Shown one piece after another: positions 36,987-45,537 of a stretch of 64,000 nucleotides of DNA. The notes beneath the pieces were generated by a model. That model made no database searches and had not been told where the DNA came from. It saw only the letters and a list, made by a program, of their open reading frames with translations. Numbering within the stretch: position 1 is the first letter of the stretch; each line of letters opens with the position of its first letter. The stretch comes from Candidatus Saccharimonadota bacterium (GTDB lineage: Bacteria; Patescibacteriota; Saccharimonadia; Saccharimonadales; UBA4665): assembly GCA_028286245.1 (NCBI GenBank), contig JAQBRY010000004.1:307195-371194 (forward strand), written 5' to 3'. The position numbers and the translations under genes are program-made.

Positions 36987-37991
36987 TTATTCTTTAAGTA
37001 ACTCACGATACAAGGTGTACAGATAACTGTGTACCAGCGCCACCGAAGCCATGGTAAGTACAAAGAAAGCCCACTGCGCAACCACCGATACAAAGAGAAT
37101 AATCGGTATCATAATTATCGCCGCAAGCAGTACCATTAACAGGGGTAAAAATATAACCTTGCGCAGTACTGTCCAGCGCCTATAACGTACCAGTGCCCGG
37201 GCACTGCGCAGCGCCTTAAGTGGCGTCATGCCCGGCAAGGTAACAATGTAGAGCGCAAACAGTGATGACGAAACCATATAAAAGGATAGTAGTGCCAAAA
37301 GTCCGCTCAGCAGTGCCCATAAAAACTTTTCGGCCGCAAAGGTAGCTATGCCATTTGCCGTCACGAGGCTGTATAGGCTCGTACCAACGAGCAATGGCAC
37401 CAACTGCAAGCTAATTGCCGCCAGCACTAGCAAAAATGGGATCAGTGGTGTCATGCCTTGGTAGTAGGCATCACGCATACGCACCTTAGAGTCTGCTACT
37501 ACCTGCCGTAATGCCCAAATAACCGCCAGACTCACGATAACCGTTAAAATTATTTGATAGGCCGAAGCAACTTGGCTGGAACCGTTGCCGGCCGAACTCA
37601 CGAGGCTTACAAACACCAGGAAGCTCGAAGCAAGTTGCCCAAAGTTGCCGGTAAAGATTTGGTTGAGTTGGTCTTTAAGGCTGCCCACATCGGACGTTCC
37701 CAAGCTCTGCGAAAGCAGCAGGCTGGCCACACCGTAAACAAGCACAACACTTATAAAAAGGCGTCGATGCTGATTAAGCAGACTAATGCTGCTCCGCGAC
37801 AAACGGTAGACATTTGGCAACCGTACCGGATGCTTAATGCGTTTGCTCAGACGAAATGATTTATATTCACGAGGCTTTAAGCGCCGCGGACCCTTGTCTT
37901 CTTGGGCAGCAGTTGTAGCCGATTTTTTCTTGGCATTCTTATTGATCGGACGACGGACTGGTTTTTGTGAGGAAGCACCTGCTTTTGCCAT
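36987..37991 (-). CDS. Multi-pass membrane protein
   Basis: 334 residues. A very basic, disordered N-terminus (about 1-75) is followed by about six transmembrane helices between 80 and 325. No enzymatic motif seen. The shape and Pro/Leu-rich helices resemble the YIP1/DUF975-like group of membrane proteins, without a secure match. Convergent with the kinase gene; its end is 9 bases away. Confidence 0.7.
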   Translation of the reverse strand: MAKAGASSQKPVRRPINKNAKKKSATTAAQEDKGPRRLKPREYKSFRLSKRIKHPVRLPNVYRLSRSSISLLNQHRRLFISVVLVYGVASLLLSQSLGTSDVGSLKDQLNQIFTGNFGQLASSFLVFVSLVSSAGNGSSQVASAYQIILTVIVSLAVIWALRQVVADSKVRMRDAYYQGMTPLIPFLLVLAAISLQLVPLLVGTSLYSLVTANGIATFAAEKFLWALLSGLLALLSFYMVSSSLFALYIVTLPGMTPLKALRSARALVRYRRWTVLRKVIFLPLLMVLLAAIIMIPIILFVSVVAQWAFFVLTMASVALVHSYLYTLYRELLKE

Positions 37992-38028
37992 AGATAGTAG
38001 TATATAGAACTTGTTGGCTGTCGGCTAT

Positions 38029-38913
38029 TTAAGCGCGGTTACCCATGCCGCGAAGTCGTGCCACCCGCTCTGCGATTGGTGGGTGGGTGCTAAATAAGTT
38101 TGCCAGACCCTTTCCGTTCAGCGGATTAGCAAAAAATAAGTGCGCCGTCGAAGTGTTCTGACGTTTGAGCGTACTACCGGTTTGGCCAATTTTTTCGAGG
38201 GCGCTGGCGAGTCCCTCCGGGTAGCGCGTTGTTAGTGCACCGGTGGCATCAGCCAAATATTCGCGCTGCCGTGAAATTGCCAGTTGAATCAGCGTAGCAA
38301 CCAAAGGGGCCAGGATTGCCGCCACCAAAGCTAAGACAAAAAATAATGGATTGTTATTACCCTCGTCGTCATTGTTGCCCCCAAAGAAACTAAAGTGCAG
38401 AATAATATCCGCAATCAACGAAATCACGGTGGTAAGCGCAAAGGCAACCATACTCACCCTAATGTCATAGTTTTTGACATGCCCCATCTCATGAGCTAGC
38501 ACGCCTTCGAGCTCGGTATCGGTCATAATATCCAGCAAGCCACTCGTAACGCACACCGACGAATTATTAGGATTACGTCCGGTAGCAAAGGCATTGGGGG
38601 CTGGATCATTCATAATGTATACCTTAGGCATGGGCAGACCATCAGTAATGGCCAGATTTTCGACAATACGGTAAATACGCGGGTTATCGGCTTTTTGAAT
38701 TTGCTTGGCCCCATTAACGGCCAGACTTAGGCGACTACCACTGTAGTACGTAATAATGGCGTAAATAATAGACCCTATAAGGCCACCGATGAATATGCTG
38801 CGGTTACCGCCAAAATACAGACTAAACAAGAACGCTAGTCCGGTAATAACGGCAACAAAAAACAGCATTATAAAAACAGTCTTGCGCTTGTTGGCGGCAA
38901 TCTCGCTATACAT
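38029..38913 (-). CDS. htpX: HtpX-type membrane zinc metalloprotease
   Basis: 294 residues. Two N-terminal transmembrane helices, then the catalytic HEMGH (in GVLAHEMGHVKNYDI) and the third zinc ligand Glu in REYLADATGAL. Two more helices lie in the middle (about 155-215). HtpX removes damaged membrane proteins under stress. lemA is directly upstream, 2 bases away, a frequent neighbour of htpX. Confidence 0.95.
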   Translation of the reverse strand: MYSEIAANKRKTVFIMLFFVAVITGLAFLFSLYFGGNRSIFIGGLIGSIIYAIITYYSGSRLSLAVNGAKQIQKADNPRIYRIVENLAITDGLPMPKVYIMNDPAPNAFATGRNPNNSSVCVTSGLLDIMTDTELEGVLAHEMGHVKNYDIRVSMVAFALTTVISLIADIILHFSFFGGNNDDEGNNNPLFFVLALVAAILAPLVATLIQLAISRQREYLADATGALTTRYPEGLASALEKIGQTGSTLKRQNTSTAHLFFANPLNGKGLANLFSTHPPIAERVARLRGMGNRA

Positions 38914-38915
38914 AT

Positions 38916-39482
38916 TTAGAAATTAACTGCAACCGGCTGTGCCACAACAGCGGCTTGCGCGTCATCAACTTCAAAGAATTCTTTATCGGTTTTAAAGCCC
39001 ACTAGACCGGCAATGATGTTGGTTGGGAAGACTTTTCGCTTAGTGTTAAAGTCACGAACAACGCCGTTATAAAAGCGGCGAGAAGCCTGAATTTTGTCTT
39101 CGGTATCGGTGATTTCGGCCTGAAGCTCTAGGAAATTCTGATTTGCCTTTAAGTCCGGGTAAGCTTCGGCAACGGCAAACAAGCTCTTCATGGTTTGCTG
39201 GAAGGCATTTTCGGCCTTGGCAGTCTCAGCTACACCTTGAGCGTTAATGGCATTTGAACGAGCCTCGGTAACCTTCTCAAAGACGCCACTTTCGTGGGCG
39301 GCGTAACCCTTAACCGTGTTTACAAGGTTTGGAATAAGGTCATAGCGGCGCTTAAGCTGAACGGTGATATCGCTCCAAGCTTCTTCGGCGCGTTGGTTGA
39401 GCTTTACAAGGGCGTTATAAGCCGTGATGGCAAAGAGGCCAATAAGTCCTACGACAACAATTATAATGATAAGTACGGCCAT
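38916..39482 (-). CDS. lemA: LemA family protein
   Basis: 188 residues. N-terminal transmembrane helix (about 2-22) with a short outside end, then a four-helix bundle. Typical LemA motifs: NALVKLNQRAEEAWSDI and VQLKRRYDLIPNLVNTVKGYAAHE, then YPDLKANQNFLELQ, and FYNGVVRDFNTKRKVFPTN. Function of the family is unclear; it is commonly paired with htpX, as here. Confidence 0.95.
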   Translation of the reverse strand: MAVLIIIIVVVGLIGLFAITAYNALVKLNQRAEEAWSDITVQLKRRYDLIPNLVNTVKGYAAHESGVFEKVTEARSNAINAQGVAETAKAENAFQQTMKSLFAVAEAYPDLKANQNFLELQAEITDTEDKIQASRRFYNGVVRDFNTKRKVFPTNIIAGLVGFKTDKEFFEVDDAQAAVVAQPVAVNF

Positions 39483-39646
39483 GATGTAAAGCTCCTAAAT
39501 TAGTATTTTAAGTATATACGATTATAGGGTTGCGCACTAGTGTTGAAAGCGCGATTATCCTCATTCCTCAGTAAATTTTAAGCTTGTTTTTACCGTAAGC
39601 ACATCTTTGTCTCAATTTGCCATAGTCATGTATCATAAGAGGGTTG

Positions 39647-40855
39647 ATGAGTAAGACAAAAATACGATTACGAGGTGGTAACTTTGCAGTCATAATCATA
39701 GTGGCGCTCTATGCTATTTGGACGCTGGGCCGGCCACTTTCATTTACTGCGCCCATTGCCAGCCCACACCTAGCCAAATCACCAAGCGTTGCCAGCGAAC
39801 TTTCCTGGCCAAGCGTGGGGCAAGCGGCCGTAGGCATCACTCCGTCCGGTGTGCTGGCCTCACACGGCGAACAAACTGCCATACCGATTGCAAGCACTGC
39901 AAAAGTCTTAACGGCCCTCAGCGTGCTTAGAAAGCACCCTATTGCCAAAGGCCAGACTGGCCCAACCATTACGATTAGCCAAGACGATGTGGCCATATAC
40001 AATCACTACCTATCTGTAGACGGCTCAGTAGCGCCCGTAACAGCTGGAGCCAAATTTACCGAATACCAGATGCTCCAAGCCATTATGCTGCCATCAGCCA
40101 ACAACATGGCCGACAGTTTGGCCATCTGGGCCTTTGGGTCTCTAGATGCCTACGCCGACTTTGCCGGCACCCTCAGCCAGCAGCTTGGCATGACGCATAC
40201 TCGCGTTGGCGCCGATGCCAGCGGTTATGACCCGGCCACCGTTAGCACGGCGCACGATCTGGTATTACTCGGGCAGGCTGCCATGGGTAATCCTGTCCTG
40301 GCCGAAATTGCCGCCCAGAAATCGGCCGTCATTCCGGTGGCCGGCACCATTACAAACGTCAACTTTTTACTTGGGCAAGATGATATCGTCGGGCTCAAAA
40401 CGGGCAATACCGATCAGGCAGGAGGCGTATTTTTAGGAGTCAGCAAAGTTACCGTTAAGGGGACGCCGCTTACCATTGTTTCGGCAGTAGTAGGCAGCAA
40501 TACTCTGTATGATGCCCTGGCCTTTAGTGTTCCGCTACTAAAGTCGACCCAGAACAACTTTGACACCGTTACCATACTAAAAGCCGGCAGTGTCGTGGGC
40601 AGTTATACGCTGCCGTGGGGCGGCGTGGCCACCGCCACTACAGCGCACGATCTGAGCGTGCTGGCTTGGAAGGGTGCCGATATTCCCATTACCGTCAACC
40701 TGCAGCCCATAAATACCCGAACCAGTCAGCACGATAGAGTTGGCACAGCCACCATCACAGCGTCGCCCTACAGCGGCAGCACGAGCACAGCCGTGCAGCT
40801 AGCCTCCACACCCGCCCGCCCGGATGCCTGGTGGCGACTTCGCCACCCTTTGTAG
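39647..40855 (+). CDS. D-alanyl-D-alanine carboxypeptidase (S11)
   Basis: 402 residues. N-terminal signal anchor (about 15-30), then a penicillin-binding transpeptidase-like domain with SxxK as STAK (in IPIASTAKVLTALSVL), SxN as SAN in LPSANNMAD and KTG in LKTGNTDQAGGVF. All three catalytic motifs are intact. It trims the terminal D-Ala from peptidoglycan, the counterpart of ddl and murF in this window. The ATG at 39647 is preferred to the TTG at 39644; TTGTCT-18-TATCAT (39607-39636) is a good promoter just before it. Confidence 0.92.
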   Translation: MSKTKIRLRGGNFAVIIIVALYAIWTLGRPLSFTAPIASPHLAKSPSVASELSWPSVGQAAVGITPSGVLASHGEQTAIPIASTAKVLTALSVLRKHPIAKGQTGPTITISQDDVAIYNHYLSVDGSVAPVTAGAKFTEYQMLQAIMLPSANNMADSLAIWAFGSLDAYADFAGTLSQQLGMTHTRVGADASGYDPATVSTAHDLVLLGQAAMGNPVLAEIAAQKSAVIPVAGTITNVNFLLGQDDIVGLKTGNTDQAGGVFLGVSKVTVKGTPLTIVSAVVGSNTLYDALAFSVPLLKSTQNNFDTVTILKAGSVVGSYTLPWGGVATATTAHDLSVLAWKGADIPITVNLQPINTRTSQHDRVGTATITASPYSGSTSTAVQLASTPARPDAWWRLRHPL

Positions 40856-40949
40856 CGCCTTAAATTTCTCAGGTCTTGCGGGGCAGCCGCCGGCTTGGCA
40901 ATTTGGAGTATGGAAACTGACAGATTGGAGTGTTGCAGGCAGCCTATCG

Positions 40950-40978
40950 CCAAAATAAAATAACCCAGCGTTGCTGGG
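40950..40978 (-). terminator. Terminator after tRNA-Leu
   Basis: CCCAGC-GTT-GCTGGG (40964-40978) followed on the minus strand by TTATTTTATTTT. It lies 10 bases beyond the tRNA-Leu 3' end. Confidence 0.8.
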
Positions 40979-40988
40979 CAATTTTAGT

Positions 40989-41076
40989 TGGTGGGCGAGG
41001 AGGGACTTGAACCCTCAAGACCATTACAGTCAACGGATTTTAAGTCCGTCGCGTATACCAATTCCGCCACTCGCCC
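40989..41076 (-). tRNA. tRNA-Leu (anticodon TAA), CCA encoded
   Basis: 88-base class II tRNA on the minus strand. Acceptor GGGCGAG pairs with CTCGCCC; anticodon stem ACGGA/TCCGT with loop CTTAAAA, anticodon TAA; a long variable arm follows; CCA is encoded at 40989-40991. It would be charged by the unusual LeuRS of this window. Confidence 0.95.
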
Positions 41077-41144
41077 GGAACTTGGCTGACCTGATTGTAC
41101 CAAAATCTTCTTGATACAAAAACACCGGACTTGCGCCTTGCGCA

Positions 41145-41555
41145 CTAGGCGTCTAGCTGGAGGCTGCCATCAAAGATTTTTTGGTACATAATCTGCATGT
41201 TGGTAGACAGAGAAAGACTTACCAAATCTTCGATTTCAAAGTAGTCTAAATCATCGAATATATCAGGCTCCATGATCGACGGTTCACCCGTAATAATGTC
41301 GGCCTTAAACCAGTAAAAGCGGTACTGCTTGTCGGCTTGTTCAAAGACTTCGCTGCCTAGCGCCCGACCTATGCGTACGGTAACGCCCAGTTCCTCGCCT
41401 AGCTCACGGCCTGCGGCTTGTTCGGGCGTTTCGCCCTCTTCTACCTTACCGCCCGGCAGTTCCCACTGCCCTATCTCACCCAGATCACGGTGCAACAGCA
41501 GTATCCTGCCGTAATCATCCAGTAACACGCAGCCAGCAACTTCTATAGGTTCCAT
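41145..41555 (-). CDS. Nudix hydrolase (MutT-like)
   Basis: 136 residues from ATG 41555. Complete Nudix box: GKVEEGETPEQAAGRELGEE then LGV. WELPGG before it is typical of MutT-like 8-oxo-dGTP or nucleotide pyrophosphatases. TATAGT 6 bases before the ATG suggests a near-leaderless transcript; the upstream in-frame start lies in the tRNA-Cys gene. The substrate is uncertain. Confidence 0.88.
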   Translation of the reverse strand: MEPIEVAGCVLLDDYGRILLLHRDLGEIGQWELPGGKVEEGETPEQAAGRELGEELGVTVRIGRALGSEVFEQADKQYRFYWFKADIITGEPSIMEPDIFDDLDYFEIEDLVSLSLSTNMQIMYQKIFDGSLQLDA

Positions 41556-41585
41556 AATTTTACTATAAACGATTCTAAAAATAAT

Positions 41586-41659
41586 TGGAGGCACCTACCG
41601 GATTTGAACCGGTGTACGCGGTTTTGCAGACCGCTGCGTAACCACTCCGCCAAGGCGCC
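41586..41659 (-). tRNA. tRNA-Cys (anticodon GCA), CCA encoded
   Basis: 74 bases on the minus strand. Acceptor GGCGCCT with AGGTGCC (one G-U), anticodon stem GCGGT/ACCGC with loop CTGCAAA and anticodon GCA, T-arm CCGGT-TCAAATC-CGG-type, discriminator U, which is the cysteine identity base; CCA at 41586-41588. Confidence 0.95.
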
Positions 41660-41728
41660 AAAGTAGCGGTTTTTATTATACCTTACGTACCCTGATATAC
41701 AGAGGGCGGAATTACGTTTACCGTAGTG

Positions 41729-41839
41729 CTAGATAGCGTCTACAAAGTTATTGGCGTATTGCTGCTGCATCCAAAAGATAAAGCCAATTGCCAGTAGTAG
41801 TAAAAGTAGTAGTAAAACCGTACGTAGTTTTTCACTCAT
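41729..41839 (-). CDS. 36-residue membrane micropeptide coupled to sortase
   Basis: Found by hand: MSEKLRTVLLLLLLLLAIGF followed by IFWMQQQYANNFVDAI. A basic start, one transmembrane helix (about 8-25) and a polar external end. Its ATG overlaps the sortase TGA (ATGA), so it would be translated by coupling. CTA/TTA codons are repeated in the helix. No family is known to me; a regulator or partner of the sortase is a possible role. Confidence 0.55.
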   Translation of the reverse strand: MSEKLRTVLLLLLLLLAIGFIFWMQQQYANNFVDAI

Positions 41840-42438
41840 GGCGTAATTATGACAGGTTCCGCTACAATAACGAGCCGACTTTTAGCATTCCAGAGGGGCG
41901 TACAGGTATAGAGCGTGAGCCGAGGATCGTCTGAGGGCGCCTCAATCGAAACAGTCGATGGTGGCACAACTTTGTTTTCGCGCACTCGGTAGTCATGCTC
42001 CTTCCCTTGCCAGTAAATAATAATCACGTCGTCATACTTTAACTGATCAAGGTTATAAAAGGTCGATAAGCCTTTATAAGTGTAGCGATGCCCAATTATG
42101 ACCGTATTGCCACCTTTATCCGGGGTGGACGTCTTGGGTCGCCGCCAAGTACCGCCGTTATTGAGCACCGAGATGCTTTTACTTTCGGAAATGGGTTGAT
42201 TAAGCTCAAGGCTTGGGATCACGAGCCTGTTATCCGAGGGGACCGGCTTGGCAGTACTCGACGGTTGGGGCCGCACTCTGTTCTGGTAGGCGTAGCCGTG
42301 CTTTTTATCGGTGGCCCGGGCCGCATAGAGGGCGGCACGCGGCAAAAACGGAGCAACCAAAATATACACTGCGAGCAGAATTACTATACCGGTAAGGAGA
42401 TGATTAAACTGGCGAAGCCCAAAGTTGTGTTTTTGCAT
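41836..42438 (-). CDS. Sortase
   Basis: 200 residues from ATG 42438. N-terminal membrane anchor (about 16-38), linker rich in Pro/Ser, then the catalytic beta-barrel domain: His in VIIGHRYTY, catalytic Cys in TLYTCTPLWNAKSRLVI with the TLxTC and downstream Arg pattern, all intact. Cleaves LPxTG-like sorting signals and links proteins to the wall or to each other; no protein with a clear LPxTG end is seen in the window. The upstream open frame to 42480 contains the promoter (TATACT) and is not used. Confidence 0.9.
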   Translation of the reverse strand: MQKHNFGLRQFNHLLTGIVILLAVYILVAPFLPRAALYAARATDKKHGYAYQNRVRPQPSSTAKPVPSDNRLVIPSLELNQPISESKSISVLNNGGTWRRPKTSTPDKGGNTVIIGHRYTYKGLSTFYNLDQLKYDDVIIIYWQGKEHDYRVRENKVVPPSTVSIEAPSDDPRLTLYTCTPLWNAKSRLVIVAEPVIITP

Positions 42439-42528
42439 AGCGATATACCCAGAAGTATAACAAAATACTTGCACCTTCAATAAAAAGCATATACATTATA
42501 GGAAACAATAAAATACAAAGAAGTACTC

Positions 42529-42735
42529 ATGAATATACCAAAAGTTGATATTGATAGCGTCCTCCAAAAAGAGATGACCCGTAAAGAGTTCCTGCGTTTA
42601 GCGGGTGCCGGTGTTCTTGGCATCGTAGGTATTACGGGCTTTTTACAGAACGTTAACAAGCTGGCTTCACCCGGTAATCACGCCAAATCAGTTACCCAAG
42701 CTCATGGCTACGGCAGCTCTCCTTACGGCAGATAA
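42529..42735 (+). CDS. Small Tat-signal protein upstream of tatA
   Basis: 68 residues. The segment TRKEFLRLAGAGVLGIVGIT is a twin-arginine-like signal (S/T-R-K-x-F-L, with Lys in place of the second Arg), followed by a short mature part of about 25 residues ending YGSSPYGR. Placed directly before tatA and tatC, it is the likeliest local substrate of this Tat system, or a membrane-held small protein of unknown function. It has no cofactor-binding motif. Confidence 0.7.
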   Translation: MNIPKVDIDSVLQKEMTRKEFLRLAGAGVLGIVGITGFLQNVNKLASPGNHAKSVTQAHGYGSSPYGR

Positions 42736-42783
42736 CAAACAGCCACTAAAACCAGCCTTCTACGACAAAAATATACATAATGC

Positions 42784-42811
42784 TTGCATAAAGTTTATGC
42801 TTATATATAAT
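42784..42811 (+). promoter_or_regulatory. tatA promoter
   Basis: TTGCAT (42784-42789), 16-base spacer, TATAAT (42806-42811). The spacer contains TTATGCTTAT (42795-42804), a motif repeated before other genes. RBS AAAGAGGG precedes the ATG at 42845. Confidence 0.75.
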
Positions 42812-42844
42812 ACGTAGTGAAACTTAAAACAAAGAGGGAAAATT

Positions 42845-43033
42845 ATGTTAGGACTTGGACTTCCAGAACTAATCGTTATATCATTCATTTTATTACTGAT
42901 GTTTGGCGCAACACGCTTGCCAAAACTCGCTAAGAGTCTTGGGGAATCAGCCGGTGAGTTGCAAAAGGGCTTTGCAAATGGCATCGACAAAAAAGACACT
43001 TCGACAAAAAACGATCAGCAATCTAACAACTAA
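42845..43033 (+). CDS. tatA: Sec-independent translocase subunit TatA
   Basis: 62 residues. N-terminal transmembrane helix, then the amphipathic helix: LGLPELIVISFILLLMFGAT and LPKLAKSLGESAGELQKGF, the signature of TatA. The C-terminal end is short and charged. With TatC it forms the pore for folded proteins carrying twin-arginine signals. Precedes tatC by 20 bases; no tatB is seen, as in minimal TatAC systems. Confidence 0.93.
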   Translation: MLGLGLPELIVISFILLLMFGATRLPKLAKSLGESAGELQKGFANGIDKKDTSTKNDQQSNN

Positions 43034-43053
43034 ATAAAATAAAGGGGAATGGT

Positions 43054-44046
43054 ATGGGTAGTGCCAGTAAAAGCACTATTCAAAAGCCGCTAACAGAACA
43101 CATTCAAGAACTTCGAGTCCGTTTTACATGGGTCGCGGTTTATATAAGTTTGGGCTGTTTTGCGGGCTACATGTTGCAGGCACACCTCTTAAAGCTGCTG
43201 CAAAAGCCACTCGGTCAGACCCTCTACTACACCTCTCCGACCGGTGGTTTTGCATTCGTCTTTAAGCTTGTAGTTGTGGCTGGAATTATTTTTGCCTTGC
43301 CGGCAATTCTTTATAATATCTTCCGCTTTATTGAACCCGTCCTAGAAGACCACCAGCGTAAGGGCCTTACAAAATACACGGTGTGGTCGTTTATACTGGC
43401 CTACGCAGGCATTGTTTTTGCCTACTATATTAGCCTGCCCTCTGCCCTGCACTTTTTGACGGGCTTTGGCAATGGCACCATTAAATCTCTCATTAATGCC
43501 GGAGATTATTTTAATTTTGCACTCTCCTACGTTGCGGGCTTTGCACTGCTTTTCCAATTACCGCTGATTGTATTATTTATTAATCGTATTAAGCCGCTCA
43601 AACCAGGCCGGATGATGGGCATGCAACGCTACATTATCTTGGGTAGTTTTATACTCGCAGCCATCCTCACGCCAACCCCGGATCCTTTTAATCAGACTAT
43701 GATGGCGGCACCGATGATCCTGCTGTACCAAGTCAGTATCTTCTTGGTAATACTCACCAATAAAGGCCGGCGCAAAAACACCGTAACAGCGTTTAAGCCG
43801 GAGATCGCCACGGCTACGCCGCCAGTAGTGCAAGACCGGCCGGCTGTCGCCGCTACCATGTCTCCTGCAGTCACCAAGCCGCTGCCAGCCAGCCCACGCT
43901 ACATATCAGAAGTTAAGCCAGCTCGGCCGGCTGCAAACCCAGTTGCTAGTCGTGCAGGCGTAGAGCGACCTGCCCGCCCTATTGTCCGCCGTCCAATCAT
44001 CGATCTGTCGCGGCGCAACTTGCTCGTTGGCAACGACTTTTTCTAA
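43054..44046 (+). CDS. tatC: Sec-independent translocase subunit TatC, with long tail
   Basis: 330 residues against about 250 in most bacteria. Core 1-240 with six transmembrane helices and TatC motifs (PLTEHIQELRVRF, FRFIEPVLEDHQRKGL, LAAILTPTPDPFNQTMMAAP). The last 85-90 residues are Pro/Ala/Arg-rich and apparently disordered, with a basic end (RRPIIDLSRRNLL). TatC binds the twin-arginine signal. Completes the tatAC unit. Confidence 0.94.
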   Translation: MGSASKSTIQKPLTEHIQELRVRFTWVAVYISLGCFAGYMLQAHLLKLLQKPLGQTLYYTSPTGGFAFVFKLVVVAGIIFALPAILYNIFRFIEPVLEDHQRKGLTKYTVWSFILAYAGIVFAYYISLPSALHFLTGFGNGTIKSLINAGDYFNFALSYVAGFALLFQLPLIVLFINRIKPLKPGRMMGMQRYIILGSFILAAILTPTPDPFNQTMMAAPMILLYQVSIFLVILTNKGRRKNTVTAFKPEIATATPPVVQDRPAVAATMSPAVTKPLPASPRYISEVKPARPAANPVASRAGVERPARPIVRRPIIDLSRRNLLVGNDFF

Positions 44047-44057
44047 AGATACACAAA

Positions 44058-44636
44058 CTATTCTATAACGTCGGCATTGGGTTCAAGTTCGAGCACCCCA
44101 GTGTTGTCCAAATACGGCGTGGCAATTGCCTGCTCCCATGTCCAATTGTGATAAGCGGCACGGATTAGTTTACCGATATCGCCATGTGCCACCAGGACAA
44201 CCTTACCTGTCGGATGAAGGGTCTGTATTTTATGAAGCACCCGTTTAGCACGCTCCAGCAGCACGGGAAAAGTTTCGGCGCCTTGCGGATCTAAAAAGTA
44301 CAATATTTTATCACCCTGAAAGTTATTTTTGGAATATTTTGCTATATCGGCAACCGGCTTGCCTGTCATGATACCAAACTCTCGCTCTATAAGATCCGGC
44401 TCAATAATAACTTCGTTAAGACCAATAGTGTTGGCTATAATACTCGCCGTTTCATGAGCCCGTTTAAGGGGTGAGCTATAAATAGCCGCTATGCCATGCC
44501 CGAGCAACTTCTCGGCAATGATTGTTGCCTGGGCTCTACCAAGCGCAGTCAGTGGCGTGTCACGATGACCATTTAAAAGTCCGGCTGCATTGTCCTCATC
44601 CTGCCCATGACGAACAACATACACTATTCCCGGCAT
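44058..44636 (-). CDS. Histidine phosphatase (phosphoglycerate mutase-like)
   Basis: 192 residues from ATG 44636, which overlaps the upstream HD gene by 13 bases. Catalytic RHG in YVVRHGQDEDN, NGHRDTPLTALGRAQA, and SSPLKRAHETA and VAHGDIGKLIR with the second His. Active-site residues are intact. Removes phosphate from small molecules or proteins; the substrate is not visible. Confidence 0.88.
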   Translation of the reverse strand: MPGIVYVVRHGQDEDNAAGLLNGHRDTPLTALGRAQATIIAEKLLGHGIAAIYSSPLKRAHETASIIANTIGLNEVIIEPDLIEREFGIMTGKPVADIAKYSKNNFQGDKILYFLDPQGAETFPVLLERAKRVLHKIQTLHPTGKVVLVAHGDIGKLIRAAYHNWTWEQAIATPYLDNTGVLELEPNADVIE

Positions 44637-45478
44637 AGCCACTCCTGCCAGGCCAGCCAACCCTGTTGAAAAGCAGTCTCTTTATCATGCTGCGCGGCTC
44701 CATAGTTTTCAAAATCTTGCGGCAAAACCACGCCAAACGCGGCGGTGATTTTGGGCTGTTGGGCTACTAGGTACTGCCTAATGACCGGGTATGTTTGGGC
44801 GTAATCTATAAGTTTGGCGGGATGGGCTCCAAAGACATCGGCAATAATCCAACGCAGACCGGCAGCGGCGTCACCGGCAGTGCCGGCTTGGATATGCTCA
44901 GCCGCCCGAAGGGCAGTCCGCACATAGCCAGCGCGCTCAATAGCGTTAAAAATTTGGCCAAGCTTGGTAGCACTGTTAAATACAACCTCATCTTTTGCCT
45001 GAATAATACGTCGCTTCATGGCCAGTGTAGCTCCCGGGCAAAAGGCCTCTAGGTTTCGATCAAATTGCAACTTCTCTTCGGTTTCATCGGCGGCCGTTTT
45101 ATCACTGTAGGTTATATCCGTAACGATTGCCTCGCCCTGGTCGTGGATAATAGCGGCCAGCATGAGCGTCGTCTCTTCTTCGTCATCTAAAAAGCCCGGC
45201 TGTAGTGCTTCCGATTGTTTTATAAAGCTCTTGGTGAGTCCATAGGTAAGTGGCATATGAGTGAGATTGTTAACATCCGCTCCCAGCAAGGCTGTCCACT
45301 CCTGGTTCGACAGATGGGCCAGGTTGTAGCGCTGGTAACGAATATTTTCGGCCAACGTGGCACCATGTTCAGTAGCAGCAAATGCCCTATGAACTGCATA
45401 TACTTCGTCCCCCAACTGTTGCACCTCCAACATGTAACTATCATCGCTTAAGCTATAGCGAGATGCAAGCGTTAGCAT
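44624..45478 (-). CDS. HD-superfamily-like protein
   Basis: 284 residues, helical. The segment LMLAAIIHDQGEAIVTDITY contains a His-Asp pair typical of HD hydrolases, and a second acidic/His-containing helix follows (KRRIIQAKDEVVF). The metal-binding set is not fully clear. It overlaps the histidine phosphatase gene. A phosphohydrolase role is likely but not certain. Confidence 0.6.
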   Translation of the reverse strand: MLTLASRYSLSDDSYMLEVQQLGDEVYAVHRAFAATEHGATLAENIRYQRYNLAHLSNQEWTALLGADVNNLTHMPLTYGLTKSFIKQSEALQPGFLDDEEETTLMLAAIIHDQGEAIVTDITYSDKTAADETEEKLQFDRNLEAFCPGATLAMKRRIIQAKDEVVFNSATKLGQIFNAIERAGYVRTALRAAEHIQAGTAGDAAAGLRWIIADVFGAHPAKLIDYAQTYPVIRQYLVAQQPKITAAFGVVLPQDFENYGAAQHDKETAFQQGWLAWQEWLCRE

Positions 45479-45500
45479 AATAAGTAATTTCTAAAATTTA

Positions 45501-45529
45501 TTGTCTGGCATGCTATTTGCTGCTATCCT
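45501..45529 (+). promoter_or_regulatory. Promoter of a leaderless gene
   Basis: TTGTCT (45501-45506), 17-base spacer, TATCCT (45524-45529), then 8 bases to the ATG at 45538. No ribosome-binding site is present. Confidence 0.7.
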
Positions 45530-45537
45530 TTTAAAAT

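Noticed and set aside
41840..42480. Sortase start at 42480
   Set aside because: The added residues would be read from the promoter region (TATACT); ATG 42438 gives a normal membrane anchor.
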